Assembly (NCBI GenBank): GCA_029204225.1
Contig: CM055092.1
Span: 66,823,423-66,887,422, forward strand
DNA length: 64,000 nt
Origin: Diphasiastrum complanatum
Lineage: Eukaryota > Streptophyta > Lycopodiopsida > Lycopodiales > Lycopodiaceae
Direction: 5' to 3'
Position 1 is the stretch's first letter. The number at the start of each line of letters is the position of its first letter. Of the stretch, positions 25,701-40,700 are shown piece by piece. Under the pieces are notes generated by a model. The model did not search any database, was not told the DNA's origin, and worked only from the letters and a program-made list of their open reading frames with translations. Made by a program: the position numbers and the translations under genes.

Positions 25701-28700
25701 GATTTTCTGGACATGTTATTTACTCAAGAGAAATAGAAAATCATTTGTAGCTGAGTTACAAGATCTCAGTGAGATATGTGAGTAACATATGTGGTTTCTG
25801 GAGGAATCTGTTAGATATGAATGTGTTATGTACTGGGTCATAGTGAGATTATTCACATATGTGCACGATTAATCTTGTATGAATCTACTGTGTCTTCCTG
25901 GTTATTAGAGTTATTTGGTGCACTTAACCTAGTTGGTGAACATGAACATATGATCAAGTATTGTTTTGACAAACACTTCCAGAGTTAACAAATCTTTGTA
26001 TGGAAGATTTATGGATTAACTTATTAATGATTTGGGTAAGGATCTAAATGTGGTGTCATAGTAGTATAATTGAATTCTTCACCTAAACATTTGAGATTTT
26101 AAATCATTGGCAGTTAACTTGAGTAGTTGATTACTCCATGGTTGAAGTTAATTGGCAGTGTGATGAGGATTCACCTGAAATTGATGTTTTCAAATTATAT
26201 TGCCAGTAAGACGCATGATTAGTGAATCATCAGGATTCATCAGTTAAAATTATGTGCATTGGATATATAGTATTCTTGGGATAGAGTATTCCTTAGTTAA
26301 GGAATAGACTCAGCTCATTAGTGATTGTATCCCAGAGCGCTCATTGCTCAATTGGATAATGGGTAACTAGATTTGATTTTAGACGGTAATCCAAAGTTTT
26401 TGTAGGTAAAGATGTCAATGAGAGAATGTGTGAATGCAATGTGTAATAATGATGTCGGAAGGCTCACACAATATCTATAGCATCCTGTACATGTGCAACA
26501 ACTTGGAGTGGAGCAGTACCAATTTAACCATCATGCAACATGGAGCCAGCAATAGGGACTGGAAAGGCATTTAGACATTGTTCGAATGTAAGATGTATCA
26601 AGGACACCGAAGCTCCGAGAATGTGAAATAACAGTAGAAACCTGTGGTTGATGATCATGTCAAAGCAGATTAGCGAAAACATCTGCAACCAAAGGACTAG
26701 TAGGATATGTTGGAAGTGTAGCAGCAATTGAAACAATTGGCATAAGGGAAGTAGCAACATTGAAACAATTGGCATAAGGGAAGTAGCAACACCAATGGTA
26801 CTAAGACGAAGATGAACATACCATCGTTGCACCAAATGAAGGTAATCATGGCAAACTTTATGAAGTGGCCATGCAAGTCATATATAACGATCGCCAACAA
26901 GTGAAGATCTTCTCGAATCCTTTTACATGCAACCAAAAGGACACCTGTGTAGCAAAACCACCCAACCAACAGGAAATGGCTAGTCAAAACCCTAACCACT
27001 TCACCCCAAGCCAAGGTGATTGAGTGCAAGAGAGGAGGGGATTCTGGCTTCGAAAGAAAATACAATGAGGAGTCCACAAGGTTAAATAATCTCTAAAAAC
27101 TAGAGAATATTCTCTCTAGGATCCTTCCAATCCTATCAAAAGCATTTGACCTCATATTCTTGCACAAAAACTGGCAATCACCATGCAAAAGCTCCATAGG
27201 TCCAATTAGAGTACTTGGGCTCTCATAAGATTATTAGTTACATTACCGGCCAAGCCCGGAATGACGTGGCGTAACTAACACCCTTATACACTGGAGTATC
27301 GGCTATTCATGTCAGGAATTATTCCGAATCCCACACCGGACAACCAAGCATGCCTCATATGAGTAGGTAGTGATGGAGCAAAAAATGTACACATGCCCCA
27401 AGAAATCGGCAAGGACAAAAAATGTCTAGCCTCATTAGGAGAACAAGTTATCAATGCATTCCAAGTTAGATGGATTAGACTAGAAATGGCAAGCAGTAAT
27501 GACACGAATCCATGGATTTGCGGGTGTGTAGCTACGCCAAGCAATTTAGAAGGCTGATGAATGTGAACTGTCCACAAGAACTGTCCCCAATACATCCCAT
27601 TAAAGATATCTAGATCAGGGGTGACATATAGAACCAAGGTCCAGCTCCTCCATCATGGTAGCACCGAATAAAGGGCCATAACAATGTAGAGCATAGGTGA
27701 TAGTACTATGATGATAAAAAGTAGCATAATGAACTAGAGATAGATGCATAACTAACAAGTCACCGACATATACCCACCATTATAGCAAGAGCATACGATC
27801 TAAGCTGGAAACCGATTTTGAGTGATGGAACCAACAGGACAATGATGTGGTCCTCAGCCCCATTTGTATATGTATTCTCTGCCACAATTGGAACATCTAG
27901 TGTATCAATCAAAACATTTATTGCATTTCGAGAGCATGTACAAGAATCTCCCTCAAACATAGTGTCCCATGACATCTATCTGCGCTTGCATTCACATGAA
28001 AATGACTTGTCCCATTTGGAAGATCATGTGGCTCATGACCTCTAGCCTGATCAAGTACGATATTTGGAACATCTTGAGAATCCAAGAATTTGTGCAACCA
28101 ATAAATTTGGATATAGCTAGCACAATCATATCATCATCGAAATGTGGATAGATCTGAAAATAAGAAGGTAGTGAATTTAACCAATTTGACAATTCAGTGT
28201 CCCCATGGTGTGCAAAATATAGTGGAATGGGAACATGCCAATTGGTGCCTAAGAGAACAAATATCCATAAAGAAACGTATAGATGGCACAACACAAAATT
28301 GTTAACAAGTACATGAACAAATTAACGAATGGATCATGAACGAACTTAAAGTAGAACCTAAAAAGTACCGCAAAAAATTTGTGAAACTTGATTTTTCCTT
28401 GGCTTTTTATTTTTATTTTTAGAACAAGCAAATGTCACAAAACAAACAAGACAAAAAAGCGGATCGTAACATATAAAACTTTAGAAAACTAAAGAATACA
28501 TAAAATCACTTTAAGATGGATCATGACACATATGCAAGCTCTGAAAGGAAAGAAAACGACGAATACAAACAAGATATGAAAAAGAGTCGACAATTTTTTT
28601 TGATATTGAACAAAACAACATAGAATGAATGAAATTGGAATGTGTAAGAAGCACAAACCCTGAGGGAGAGGACAACAATCGTTACCTCAATGTAAGTTCT

Positions 28701-31700
28701 AATCACCAGTCAAGCACCAATTGGAAAAATCATCACAAAAGGGAGCACCAAATAAGGAAGTAACTTGCCCTTTGTTACAACAAATCCAAAAAGTGAGTGT
28801 AGTAGGAGTATAATATCGTGAGAAAGAGATGTCCGATCGACAACCCATAAAGTGCGATGAACTTGTTGAGAAACAAAGAATATAAAGATCCAAAAATAGG
28901 CTTTTCTAGAACAACAAATGAAATATTCTAGTTTGACCAGTTTTAAAAAAACCTTACCTCTAACAGGTCAAAATGGATGTTAAGGATCGAGGAATGATAG
29001 GAAATAACAAGATCCAATTACATGCAAAAAGAACAACTAAAAAATGAAAACTGGAAAAGGAAAACAAATTACCCCTTTTGAAAACTTTGCAAGATCTTGT
29101 GATGTGTGTAGAGTTCCGTTTGACATGAAACTTGGATCAATAGTCTTGCCTCAATATGATTATTTTCAACTTTTGTCATGAAAAGGGATGGAAAAGATGA
29201 GTTATTCCAAAAATTGAAAATTAGAGTTTCTGGATTTAGGGTTTCCAGAAAATGGCCAGCGAAGAAAATCATAATCATCATGGGCACCGACTTGCTACAA
29301 CATCAATGCAACTACTAGAACTCAATTCAAGTCAAAAACAAAAAAGTTATGACAAAAAATGTGACTAATGTGCTGGAGAGAGAAAACGGCCAGACAAAAG
29401 TGTAAAGGGTTTAGGGTCAGCTCCTTCCTAATTGCTCAAAAACGTGCTCTAATACCATGTTATGACCTTTGTCACATATATTGATGTCAATGAAGAATAG
29501 TGGCTATAGCCCTACAAGTAGTAGCTAAGCATAGACGAGATCTCCCGTGAAGAGCCCAAGCATCACTTGTTAGAAGAGAAGCAATACAATAATCTACTTG
29601 ATGCCTAAATGATAACCCTTTATACTATCTAGAGGCCCTTAATGGAACCTTCTAGAGCTTAGTGCAAATTAGGGTATTCGGGTCCCACTAGGAAATACCC
29701 TTAATGGTAACTGGCCCAGTACCTAAAGGTATGCTAATTAGGGCAAGTAGTAATTAGGGTTAGGGGAGGAGGACGAGTCCATAACACACGTATCCATTAT
29801 TGATGGAGAATATAAAAATATGTCTACTGCATGCTGGGTCCATAGATTTCAGCCATCATCAACTTCAAAATTATGTTGTATATCATAGAATGCAGCAAAA
29901 CTCACGACATTAGAGAGAAGAGGGAAGATAGAACACAATGCTTGTACTAGACACAGTGCTTGTACTAGAGAATTGGGCAATTAGACAATGAGACATAAAG
30001 TTAATTGAAGCCTTATGTCTCCTCAGATCTAGTCCACTAGTCTTGAGTCCTTTCACACATAGAAGGACCGGACTTCATCACTTACATCATATGAAGCACA
30101 ATAGCTTTATCAATCATTTGATATACTGAGTACGTTGCAAATACGTTAAATGAACTAAAAGAACACTAAATCATTCATTGCAAAGAGTACAATGTGATTG
30201 ATCTTTCATGGCACTCTTGTTACAGTAGCATAGTGGAAAGCATGGTGGTATTTCTTATATTCTTGTTGGTTCATTACGTTGACCTTGTGGAACGCTTAAC
30301 CACTTTGGGAAGCATACGATTGTTTCTTAAAGTACGATCCGTACATGCATAAGTAAGAAGTTGTTTAGTACCTTCCAGTTTCTAGGCATGTGACATCAGA
30401 GCTTTCATAGCAGAATACGGAAGAGGCTCGTTGTTGATAGTTGGTGTTTGATACGCATTTTCAACTGACATAGTGCTAGCATGTTCAAGACTAAAATCCT
30501 TATGCGACCTGTGGGGCATGGCGGTGTGAATTTTGAGGTTCAAGGATCGTCTAGAAGGTGACTTGACTTACAGATTGTAGTAGGAGCAATGCAATGTTGC
30601 TTAGTTACCGCCATAACATTCATAGTGATGCCATTCGCTAATGTTTCTGGTCCTTATACCTAGCATCGACATGCTTGTTATTTTGTGGTTTTATATTTGC
30701 TACATTTACATAAGTTACCTTATATCATTCATACATAGCACTTCTCATTGCCCACATTGAGAGCCCAGATATTTTTTCCCTTTTGTATTATCTTTTATAT
30801 CTCGTCATTGAGTGCAGTTCTACTCAAAGTAGGGGATGTATGGTATTCTTTGTAGGAAATTTCTATTCGATCAACATGCTGTTTTTTGTTGTACATGATG
30901 TGATGTCATATTTGTGATGTGTGTTTATAACTTCAAACCACATTGATCTAGAATTGCTCCTTTACACTTTTGAGTTCACAAGATCTTTTGATTTTATTGG
31001 ACTATAGAGAGTTTTTAACTTATTTGCAAAAATCTTCAAAGAATGTCTTGGATATCTTGGGTGTCTTCAATTTTTTTTTTTTATAAAATACCATATCAAT
31101 TTGAAAGCTAAATTGGCAACCATATTTTTTGAATCTTCAGTCATTTGCATTATAGCTGTGATTATATTTGCTTCCAGTTATTGTCTCTTTAGTGGATGCT
31201 AAACTTAAAATGCCCTTGGCAAATTTATTTGATGCAGCATGTATGTTTCCTATGTCCATCATTATAAGCTCAGAATGCCCATCAAGGCAACTACTGATTT
31301 TTTCAATGCATGGCTACTACAATAATCAGGCTTGTGGCTAAGTTGCCTAACTATTCTTTGGTTACAATATAATATGTGATTGTGGTAGATTACAGGTTGT
31401 TGGATTCAGCACAAGCACGAGAGTGGTATAATGAAGAAGCGGTTGGTGAATCCATACGACTTTCGGGTATTCATCGAGAGGAGTTGTTTTTGGTTTCCAA
31501 GGTGAAATTATCTTGAACGCTTGCATATGTGATGCATTATTGAGCTTGGCCAGGATATTTTATTCATGCAAAAAAATAAAAAAAACTCTTCTATCCCAAG
31601 TAGAATGAGCAACACAGATTACGTGTTGGTGGATGTACACGAGTTGGAAAATGACTAGAGTTGTATGAGGAGCACCTTTGTCCTTGGACTCTATATTGTC

Positions 31701-34700
31701 GTTGTTCTTAATTTACAATAAGAGGTTGAACTGAAATCTTATCATAAAAATCAAAAGCGTTATCATACCACTACATGCTCTTTAGAAAAAAGCCTCAAGT
31801 AATAAAACAATCTCATGCTCATTTTCTATTCGTGGTCGAATGCAACATTTTAGAAACTTAAAGTGGATAAGGAATAGACATTTAGGATTCAGTCCTATTT
31901 ATTGTCCCATCCGGATGTGTGCAAATGTTGATCTTATATGGAAGTTTTTCAGTACATGTAAGTAGCAAAGATGAGGTTCTAGATTCAGCTGAAAAGTACA
32001 CCATTGAGTTTAGGAGTTGATATCAACTAATTTCTTGGCTCTTATTTAGTTGGCTTTCAGGAAAATATTGTCAGTTACAAAACAAAACTGTCCAACAACA
32101 ATTCACATTGTATGTCAGTTGAAATTCAAGACCTAGCTATGGAGTATCTTAACTTCAATACTAGATCAACCATGAAAGCTCGAGAAACTTAGTTATGGAA
32201 AGATAACGTATACAATAGAAATTGGTCAGTGTTCGAGATTATTGGTCACGCCTAGATTTTATTCCAAGTCGAGGCCTGTTGGTGACTAGTAACCTTGAGA
32301 GGACCCAGACACTCTAATTGAGACATATGGAGTAGTGCATGTACGTGTGACTGATATAGGCAGGAGGTATGCATGTAGAGCTGTAACCTATTTATAGTTG
32401 ACCTGCATGGGAATTGCATGTGCTCATGCACAGGATCCTACTCTCTATATATTGAGGTAGTGATTATTCCGTCGACGACTTGGTCTAGGTTACCTGATGA
32501 GCTCTTCTCCTCTTGCTGTCACATTGGCATGGCTTGGGGGCTAGATCCAGGAGGATTCTCCAGGAGGGATCTAGAATTGGTTGGGTGGTTTTGCTCCGCA
32601 TTCTCTCTTGTGTTTTTCTATCCTCATCTTAGGGGATTGTCCCTAGTAAATTGAGTTAAACGATAATTTTTTTGATTCCTCCTTTTCGCCGATAGGTTAT
32701 CCTAAAGGATTTTGATCTTTAGGATTGTGGAAACTAAAGATTTTCAGATATTTGTTAAAGTGAATAAATGGAATAAGGTTGTAATTTTTGGGAGGTAGTC
32801 CTATATTCAATTAAAAAAAACAAGTGTATCGAATATTGTAAAGAATACCCGGAACCAAATTTTATTGATTTTCCATTGATTCAGGCAACTTTAACGAAGT
32901 AATGAAAATAAACCGGTGTGATCAAAAAGGAAGTGGCCTAACATTTAAATGTGTCAATGGAATTTTCGAGGACCTTTGCTAATGAAATTTTTCGGGTGAC
33001 CGAAAAATCTGAGGGAGAAAGAAAATGAGACACCTGAGTAGGAAAATGTGATAGTGTTGTGTAATTTGGGTTGGTTAAGAATCCCTGTTTGGAAATTGCA
33101 TAACACCGGTTTTTTTGAATTCATTAAGTTGAATTTATTTTGAATATCTATAGGACCATGAGTTGACCCTATTTGTTATTGGAAATTGTGGCATGGAACG
33201 AGAATGACACTTGGTTCACATTTGTACTGTGAGAACTTTATTCCTAAGAGTTGTAACTCTCAGATGGTAGGAATTCGGGATGGATAGTACCAGCCAGATG
33301 GGTTGTTTATGTGACGGTAAAGCCATGTGTAGATTCTTGTTAAATCACAATTTTGAACTGGATTATTGCGATCCATTAGGAACAAATTTAGGGGTACTCC
33401 GGTATTTGGTGGAATAGATATGTGCATATCTGGTATTGGAAATCTAGATAGAGGTTTTAGATCTCTGGATTATCGGATAATGCAGTTATTGATCTTCTTG
33501 AAGGAACTGAATTCCTTGTACCATTTTAAACATAGATACGGGATATCTATTGGTATACTTCAGCTATATTGAATTTTTCCTTTTGGTTTTGAAGAATAAG
33601 CTTAGGTCATTTCGATTGTATATGAACGAGGTTTCTCGTCCGTACTGGGGTCAATGCCTAATAGTATTCTTAGATGATGTTGTCATCTATTGTGAAAACT
33701 TAAGGAAATGGAGAATTCAATGGAGGTATCTTTCTAGGAAATGGTTGAAGATTGGACCCTATATTGGATACAGGATGGTCAGATAGTCTTTCTGATTTTC
33801 TGTTGATCAGATCTAAAAGCAAAGGACTTTCTTGGAGAGAAAACTGGTGGTATGGGACATCAGTGATTTCAAAGAGGGAATTCTTGTGTGAGAATGATCT
33901 GTAGGCCAGTGGTTAGTATTTACATTAATAGTAATGCTAACAGGTGAAACCATTGGTAAAGCCTATTTAGGGTATTTGGAGAGGTTATGAGATATAGATC
34001 CGGATCCCTCAATGGTATCTCATAATTTCCAAATCAGAAACCCTTAAAAGCTATTTCTCTTATAATTTTAAACCTCTACTTTTTAGAAATTTCTTAAATA
34101 CGAGACAATTGGATTGAGATTCATATAATTCCTTCCAGTGTAGAACTAGGTTTTGAAGGACTGTTAAAGTTATATGAATTCATACTTCCATTTCAGGTTT
34201 GTGAGTATAGCTCAAAATCAATTGATGTTTTCAATTGATTAAGTGGAATTTAGACTTCCTAAGCCCAAATTATTATCTCTATTTGATAGTTGCTTATTGA
34301 GAGTAATGTTTCTATCACTCGGGATAAGATATTTAATGATTTTAAGGAAAAAGTCCGGTTTGTAATAGTATTGGATATTCATTACTGACTTTTTCAAATC
34401 TTTGATATCTTATACGTTGTCTCCTAGGAACTTTTTAATTGAAATTTTAGAATTTCTTTTAAAAGGGGGATAAGAAAATGATAGGAATAAGACTTTCATG
34501 GGATCAACCAGTTGCATAGATTTCTTTGGTGGAATCCAGTTTGTGTGCATTGGTGGAACTATCATGTGTGAATAGAGGGAATCTCTAGTGATTATTTTGA
34601 ATAATCTGGAACTAGAGGAGTTTTGGGGATAATGAGCTGTGAGATATTCATGAATATGGGAAGTGTTGGTAAAGATTAAATTAAGATTCACTGATTGGCT

Positions 34701-37700
34701 ACCAATTACCATTTAGTTATGGATTGGATCAGTGGAATAGAGCTTTAATCTGAACCTTTTGTCCAAAGATGTCTGTGTAATTCAGCCTAATCTTAGTTGG
34801 CGCACTAAGATCTGAAGTAGGTTGACTGGTTGAAGGAATTTTGTGGATAAAAGAATGATGGTTGGAAAACTTGTGATGTGGAATTATTCACTTCAGAAAT
34901 TTCCCAGATATGTTATTTACTCAAGAGGAATAGAAACTTTTGTATCTGAGTTACAAGAGTCTCAGTGATATATGTGAGTAACATATGCAGATTTTGGAGG
35001 AATCTGCCAGATAAGGATATATGTGTTTATGTACTGGGTCATAGTGAGGTTTTTCTCATATGTGCACGACTAATCTTTTGTGGATCTACTATGTATTCCT
35101 TGTTACTAAGGTTATCTGGTGCACTTAGCCTAGTTGACGAACATAGACATATAATCAAGTATTGTGTTTGACAATTACTTGCAGAGTTAACAGATCTGTT
35201 CTGATAGATCTATTGGTTAACTTAAAAGTGATTTGGATATGAATCTAAAATGTGGTGTTATACTAGTATAAATAAGATCTGCACCTAGACATTTAAGATT
35301 TCTAAATCATGATCAATTAACTTGAGTAGTTGATTTACTCCTGTGGAAGTTAATTGATAAAACGGACAGTGTGAAGAGAATTCACCGGAAACTGTTTGTT
35401 TTGTGTGTATTGCTTGTAAGACACATAATTTTTGAGTCAATGAGATTCATTAAGGAATTGTGTGCATAGGATATTGACTTCTTGAAATCCAGTGATTTTC
35501 CTTGTGGAAAAGATTTCAGAATGATTCTTATATTCTTGAGTTGTATGTTGTACATATACTCTAGTATTTTCCAGTGATTAAGTATGGTTTTGGAATCTTG
35601 TAAATTATGATTGACGAATCATAAGATTCTAAATGTTTATGATTGACGGATCATAAACTGATACTTAAAGATCATTTGAAGATTATAAGGGAATATGAGG
35701 ATTCTTAAGATAATGAGTAATTCTTGATCAATTGGGGTGAGTTAAGGATTTAGATTTGTTAGTTGAACTCTAAATTTCTTTACTCGAGCACATACTTGAG
35801 ATTGTGTGGATCTCACAGGCATTTTTATTAAGTAAGTGCTTACTTATGAGGAATTTGCTTACCTTACAGATTGTAGTTTATAAGTGCTTGTGTACGAAGT
35901 TCAGTCTAAATCTCCAGTTTTGTAGGAGACAGATAAATCTTTTAAGATACAGCTAGGTGATGATTTCTTGCATATGATGCTAGAAATGGGGCTGTTAACT
36001 CATTAGAGTAACTGCAGTACTCTGGTTTGAGTTATGATTGTCTGAGACTTGATGGATCTCCTAGAGATTTTAGATGATTGAATTGTGATATTTTAAAATA
36101 TTTGTATATTCTAAGAATATTTGTACCAAGAAGCACTATTTTTTACAAGAAATTGACATGGAATTTCTTTAGCTTTTGGATTTGATTTCTGAAATAAAGT
36201 AAAATCACTCAGAATTTCATGTAATTGGGATTACATGAAGGTGATGAGTATTTATTTTGGATAAGATCTACCCATTTGAAGGATTTATAGCTTAGTGTAT
36301 TTTTTGGAATTTGAATGAGTATTCATGAGTAGAGGCTTGTCTCTCATAAGACCTAAGAGATCTTTTTACACAGTTTAAACTGCTCTCCTTTTCTTCAAAA
36401 ATGTGTCCCTCTTTGATTGTTTTCCAATACCACCTAGGCAACTTCTTCCTAGCAGTAGGTGATGTGGATGGTGACAACGTATCCCATGGTCTTGTCCTGG
36501 TCTGTCATGTGCTACATGTAATTAGCCCATGAGCCTAATAATAGAATGCTAAATATAGCCATGGAGCTAAATTAGAATATAATTAATCAGTAGGACTGTT
36601 TATAAAGTGGCTCGAACAACTGCTCTATATTTGTGAATTGCGGAATTGTAATAATGGTTGTAAGGCCCAATTTAGCTAAATAAGGCCCCAAACTTACACT
36701 AGAGGCACAAAGGACCACTATAAATAGCTGAGGTCGTGCTAAGTTTGGAGGCTATTGTTCATTTGTCTAATCTGGATTCTTAGTGTTCTTGAAGCTTATG
36801 TTGGAGAGCTTTATTGATGGAATTGGTGGTTCATGTGTCTAAAATCACATGAGAGCTTTGATCATGCTCTAGATTCAAGCCCTATGTCTTGAATGATCAT
36901 TAATGATGAATAATGATACCTTACTTTGTCTATTTTGGTGAAGTTTTGCTACATTTTTCCATCATCTTGATTTTTGAATAGTTTTTTTGATTTCTTCTTT
37001 TTCCAAGCTAATTTGATGTTTAAGAATGGATTAGATGTTTTAATGCTAAGATTGGCACATGACCATTTTGGGTATCATAGCATTAGATCCTTTCCGCAGA
37101 TTTGGTGGTTTTCTTTAAGTTTGGTGGAGATCCTTTCACTAGTTTCTTTGTTTCTCAATCTCCAGAATGTTTTGATTTAATTTTAGACCTAGTAATTTTC
37201 ATTTTTTGTGTGATTTTTTCTAGATTAATAGCCCCTTCTCTTAGCTTTTGGAAGGTACTAATTTTTTCTGATTTGGAGCTATAATGACCAAGTTATGGCC
37301 ATTTTAATGAAATCATTCCAATTATAGTTAGCTATAGTTTTTGCTGTCTGTTTTCCTCTATTTTTGGCTGTACTTTTGGTGAAATTTTCTATTTGTAATT
37401 CTATAGATTTGTAGATCTCTGTCTTAGCTTGAATCTGAGCCAATTTCCAGCCAATTCGGTAAAAAATTGACAAAGATGTGCAAGTTCTTGTGAAAGAGGT
37501 CCAATATGACAACACTTTAAATGCCCATTTTTTTAGTTAATTGTGAGGCCGCAACTGGTTTGGCATAAAGTTATATATTATCTTAATAACATCTTCATGA
37601 TTTTTATTGAAAGACTCTGGTGATGAAATATGCAACTTGTAATGAAAGAAAGATTTTAGAGGAATCAATTTAACTAAACACAACCATTTATCCCAAGAAT

Positions 37701-40700
37701 TTTGAGTGGTCAAATAATCCTCCATGCATTTTTTAGTCCTTTCAAATTGAGCAATAATTGCAAACAATTATGCTATTAGTCAAAAATTCAGTACCCAATA
37801 AAGATAACAACTCTTAATTAAATTGGCTCACGAAATTGGCATTCTTGTTGTTGAATATCTCCTATAGTAGTCATGTATCTTGCAAATATTCCCCATGACT
37901 TGATCCAAAACCTGAGAAGTATCAAGGGTAGTCTTTGTTGGGATGAAATGAGCTATTTCAGTTCCGGTTCACTATCAATCCACCATGTGTTGTGATTAGA
38001 TGTTTGTGTTAAGGAAGCCATCAAAGATAAGTTGCATTCATCCTCCTCTTCAAGCACAAGGTTGCCATGGTTGAGGATTTCTAAATCATGTGATGAAATC
38101 CTAGCTACATGGGTCCATCTACCTTCTTGAAAAGGTAGAGGATTAAATGATTCATAAAGCGTTAAATTGCTAGTTCATTTTTTGACAAGATTCAACTCAG
38201 CGACGAGTTATAGTCCATTCATGTTGATGTATGGTTTTCAGCTTCGTGCCCACATTTCCATTGGCCTCAAAGGCCTCAAGGTTAATGTAGCGGTGGATTT
38301 CTTGCATGAAATGCCAGAAATGCTAATCAAAAGCGGCAGCCTCGAGTCTGTGGAAGGAAATTGGGTCTACCTTAGAATTCTGAAAGATTCCAAGGTGTTG
38401 AGGGGAAATGTCGTAAGTTGTCCCCTCACTTTTGTGAGCCTTTCTGTATTGTTAAGGAACTTAACTGGAATACCTATCAGCTAGATCTTCCGCAAGGAAT
38501 CAAAGTCCATCTAGTCTTCCACATAAGTCGTTTAAAGGAATGACTTGGTGCGGAAGATAGTTTGATTCAAGCAGACGAGCTAGTTTAGTTAGAAGATCCA
38601 TCAACCTTTGTACCTTCAAAACCACAGGCCATTGTTGATGTACGTCAACGTGGTCTCAAAAACCGGCAAGTAACTGAGTACTTGGTTCGTTGGAAAGGTA
38701 GTTCTAACAATGAGGACACAATTTCCTTCCTTAGAAGAAAAGTCTTTTTAAGGGGGAGGGAATGTTAGGGACCCAACACTTTGGGTCCCACACCTAACCT
38801 GAAACTGGACATTGGACTAAGCCGATTAACTTGACTAGTGGACTCGTGGACCGCATGCTACCATCCATTCTATCTACCTAGGAGTTGGTGGATAGTAGTA
38901 GTGTGCATGTGCATATCCAGGATGGTGCCAGCTAGGGGTAGGAGAAGGCTGAAGGTGTTGGCGGTGGTATGGGATGTCGTTAGGGAGGAAGCTGGCTCAG
39001 GGCACGTGGATTTGGATTGGGTGAACGTTCTGTTTCTTGTCTTGACCGGCACCTGACAGTTTTTGGTTAGTGTGTAACAGTTGTGCCTACATAAGAAGTA
39101 GCCACCTTGTAGAAGGCTTAGTCTCTTGTTCCCTACCTTTCACCAAATACTTGGCTTCATTGAACTCATGTAATTGAATAGCATCATCCAAGCTCTCCCG
39201 GTGAAACAATTTCATGGTGGCTTGGGTCAACTTTATTTTTCTATTGAAAGTTTTCCACCGTCCTCTTTCTCAATCAGATCATCAGCAAAACGAACTCAAT
39301 TGATATAGAGCTTATGTCTCTGTTTTCCAGCGATCATCAAATGACATATTTTGTCATAACTTTTGTTTGAATTTGTGAACTTCAAAGCTAAATAATAGAG
39401 ATCAATGCTAAGAATGTCTGACAAATATCCCATCATCAAACTACAAACCCAAACACACGAACCTACACTACAATTTTCCAAAAGTAGGTTCTAACTTCTG
39501 ACATAATCAATAGAATCAGATTAAGCTTTTTAAAGTTAACATAACCCCCATTGAACACACTCAATATTCAATTTAGAAACAACAAGAAAACCCATACACC
39601 GTCATCGAAGTTTCTTCTACGCTTTGGCAATACGCATTCCTAGAATGCTTTTCACCACTAATTTATGAGATGCAGAGTTGGTCAGTAACTTTGTCACTTA
39701 TAGCACATCTCTAATCAAGTGTCATTGGAGAATTGCGATAAAGAATAAAGATTGAATAAGGAAAGATTTGTTCTTCCACTTCTTGATACATGATCACAAA
39801 CACTCCTGCCAAACCATCCTAGAAAAGACAAAAATATGCCTGATACAAAGAGGGTACGTTTGCCTTTTATGTCTGAGCATACAGTTTGCCATGTGAGAGA
39901 TAGATGCTCAAAGCCAGCACACGTATATGCTGCCTTTGAACTGAGCATACATCTCTTACACGGAGTAGAAGAATGCAATTAAAATTGCAATAGGAAATGT
40001 GTTGGTAAGAAAGTCCCTAGATCGGCATACTGCTGAGTATTTACAGGTAGCCTTCTTTCAAAAAGGCTCTGCAAATTCAGATTCAAATTCTAACTCAACT
40101 TGGGACCCACATGCATTTTTCTGTATTACAAACTATGATTGATGTTTATTGTCAAAGTGCTAAGCTGCTGCTTTAATGATTGAATGTGCTCTTTATATGA
40201 AGATCTACCTTTGTAACTTGCTCAATATCTAAGCTACTGCATAAGAAGCCAAAGTGCATCAGGTAGCTGAGGCTTTGTAAAAATTGCCAATCCATTTTAA
40301 TTGACATTTTGAATCTTGTTTCATCTGTCAAATTGTGATCAACATATGGGGACAAATGATATTCACTCACACCCAGTTTGGAACTTTCTGGGGTTTGGAA
40401 CAGCTCCATCCTAGGAATTTTGGGTATAGGATCACAATGCAACAATTTGCAAAGTCCCTTGAAGACTTGGGAACATCATACTTGGACCTGTTTTTACTCC
40501 ACTATCCAAAATGCTTTAGCTCAATATGTGCATCAACCAACAATGAAGTAACTTGGCATGAGAGGTATGTTATTCTGAGAGGTATGGTATTCTTGTTTTC
40601 AGTCTCTGTTTGTCCCGTACTTCACTTTGTGCACGTTCTATGAACAATAGCATCCTCTATGAAATAGTATTTCACCAAAGTTAACTTTTGATCTGTACAG

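Noticed and set aside
26697-27637. Minus-strand frames of 117 to 126 residues rich in hydrophobic residues
   Set aside because: No recognisable domain; they probably reflect decayed retroelement sequence.
40335-40403. Open frame entering AKR exon 4 from the left
   Set aside because: It precedes a good acceptor (GGAACAG at 40397-40403), and only the sequence from 40404 matches the AKR fold and joins Lys93 in phase.
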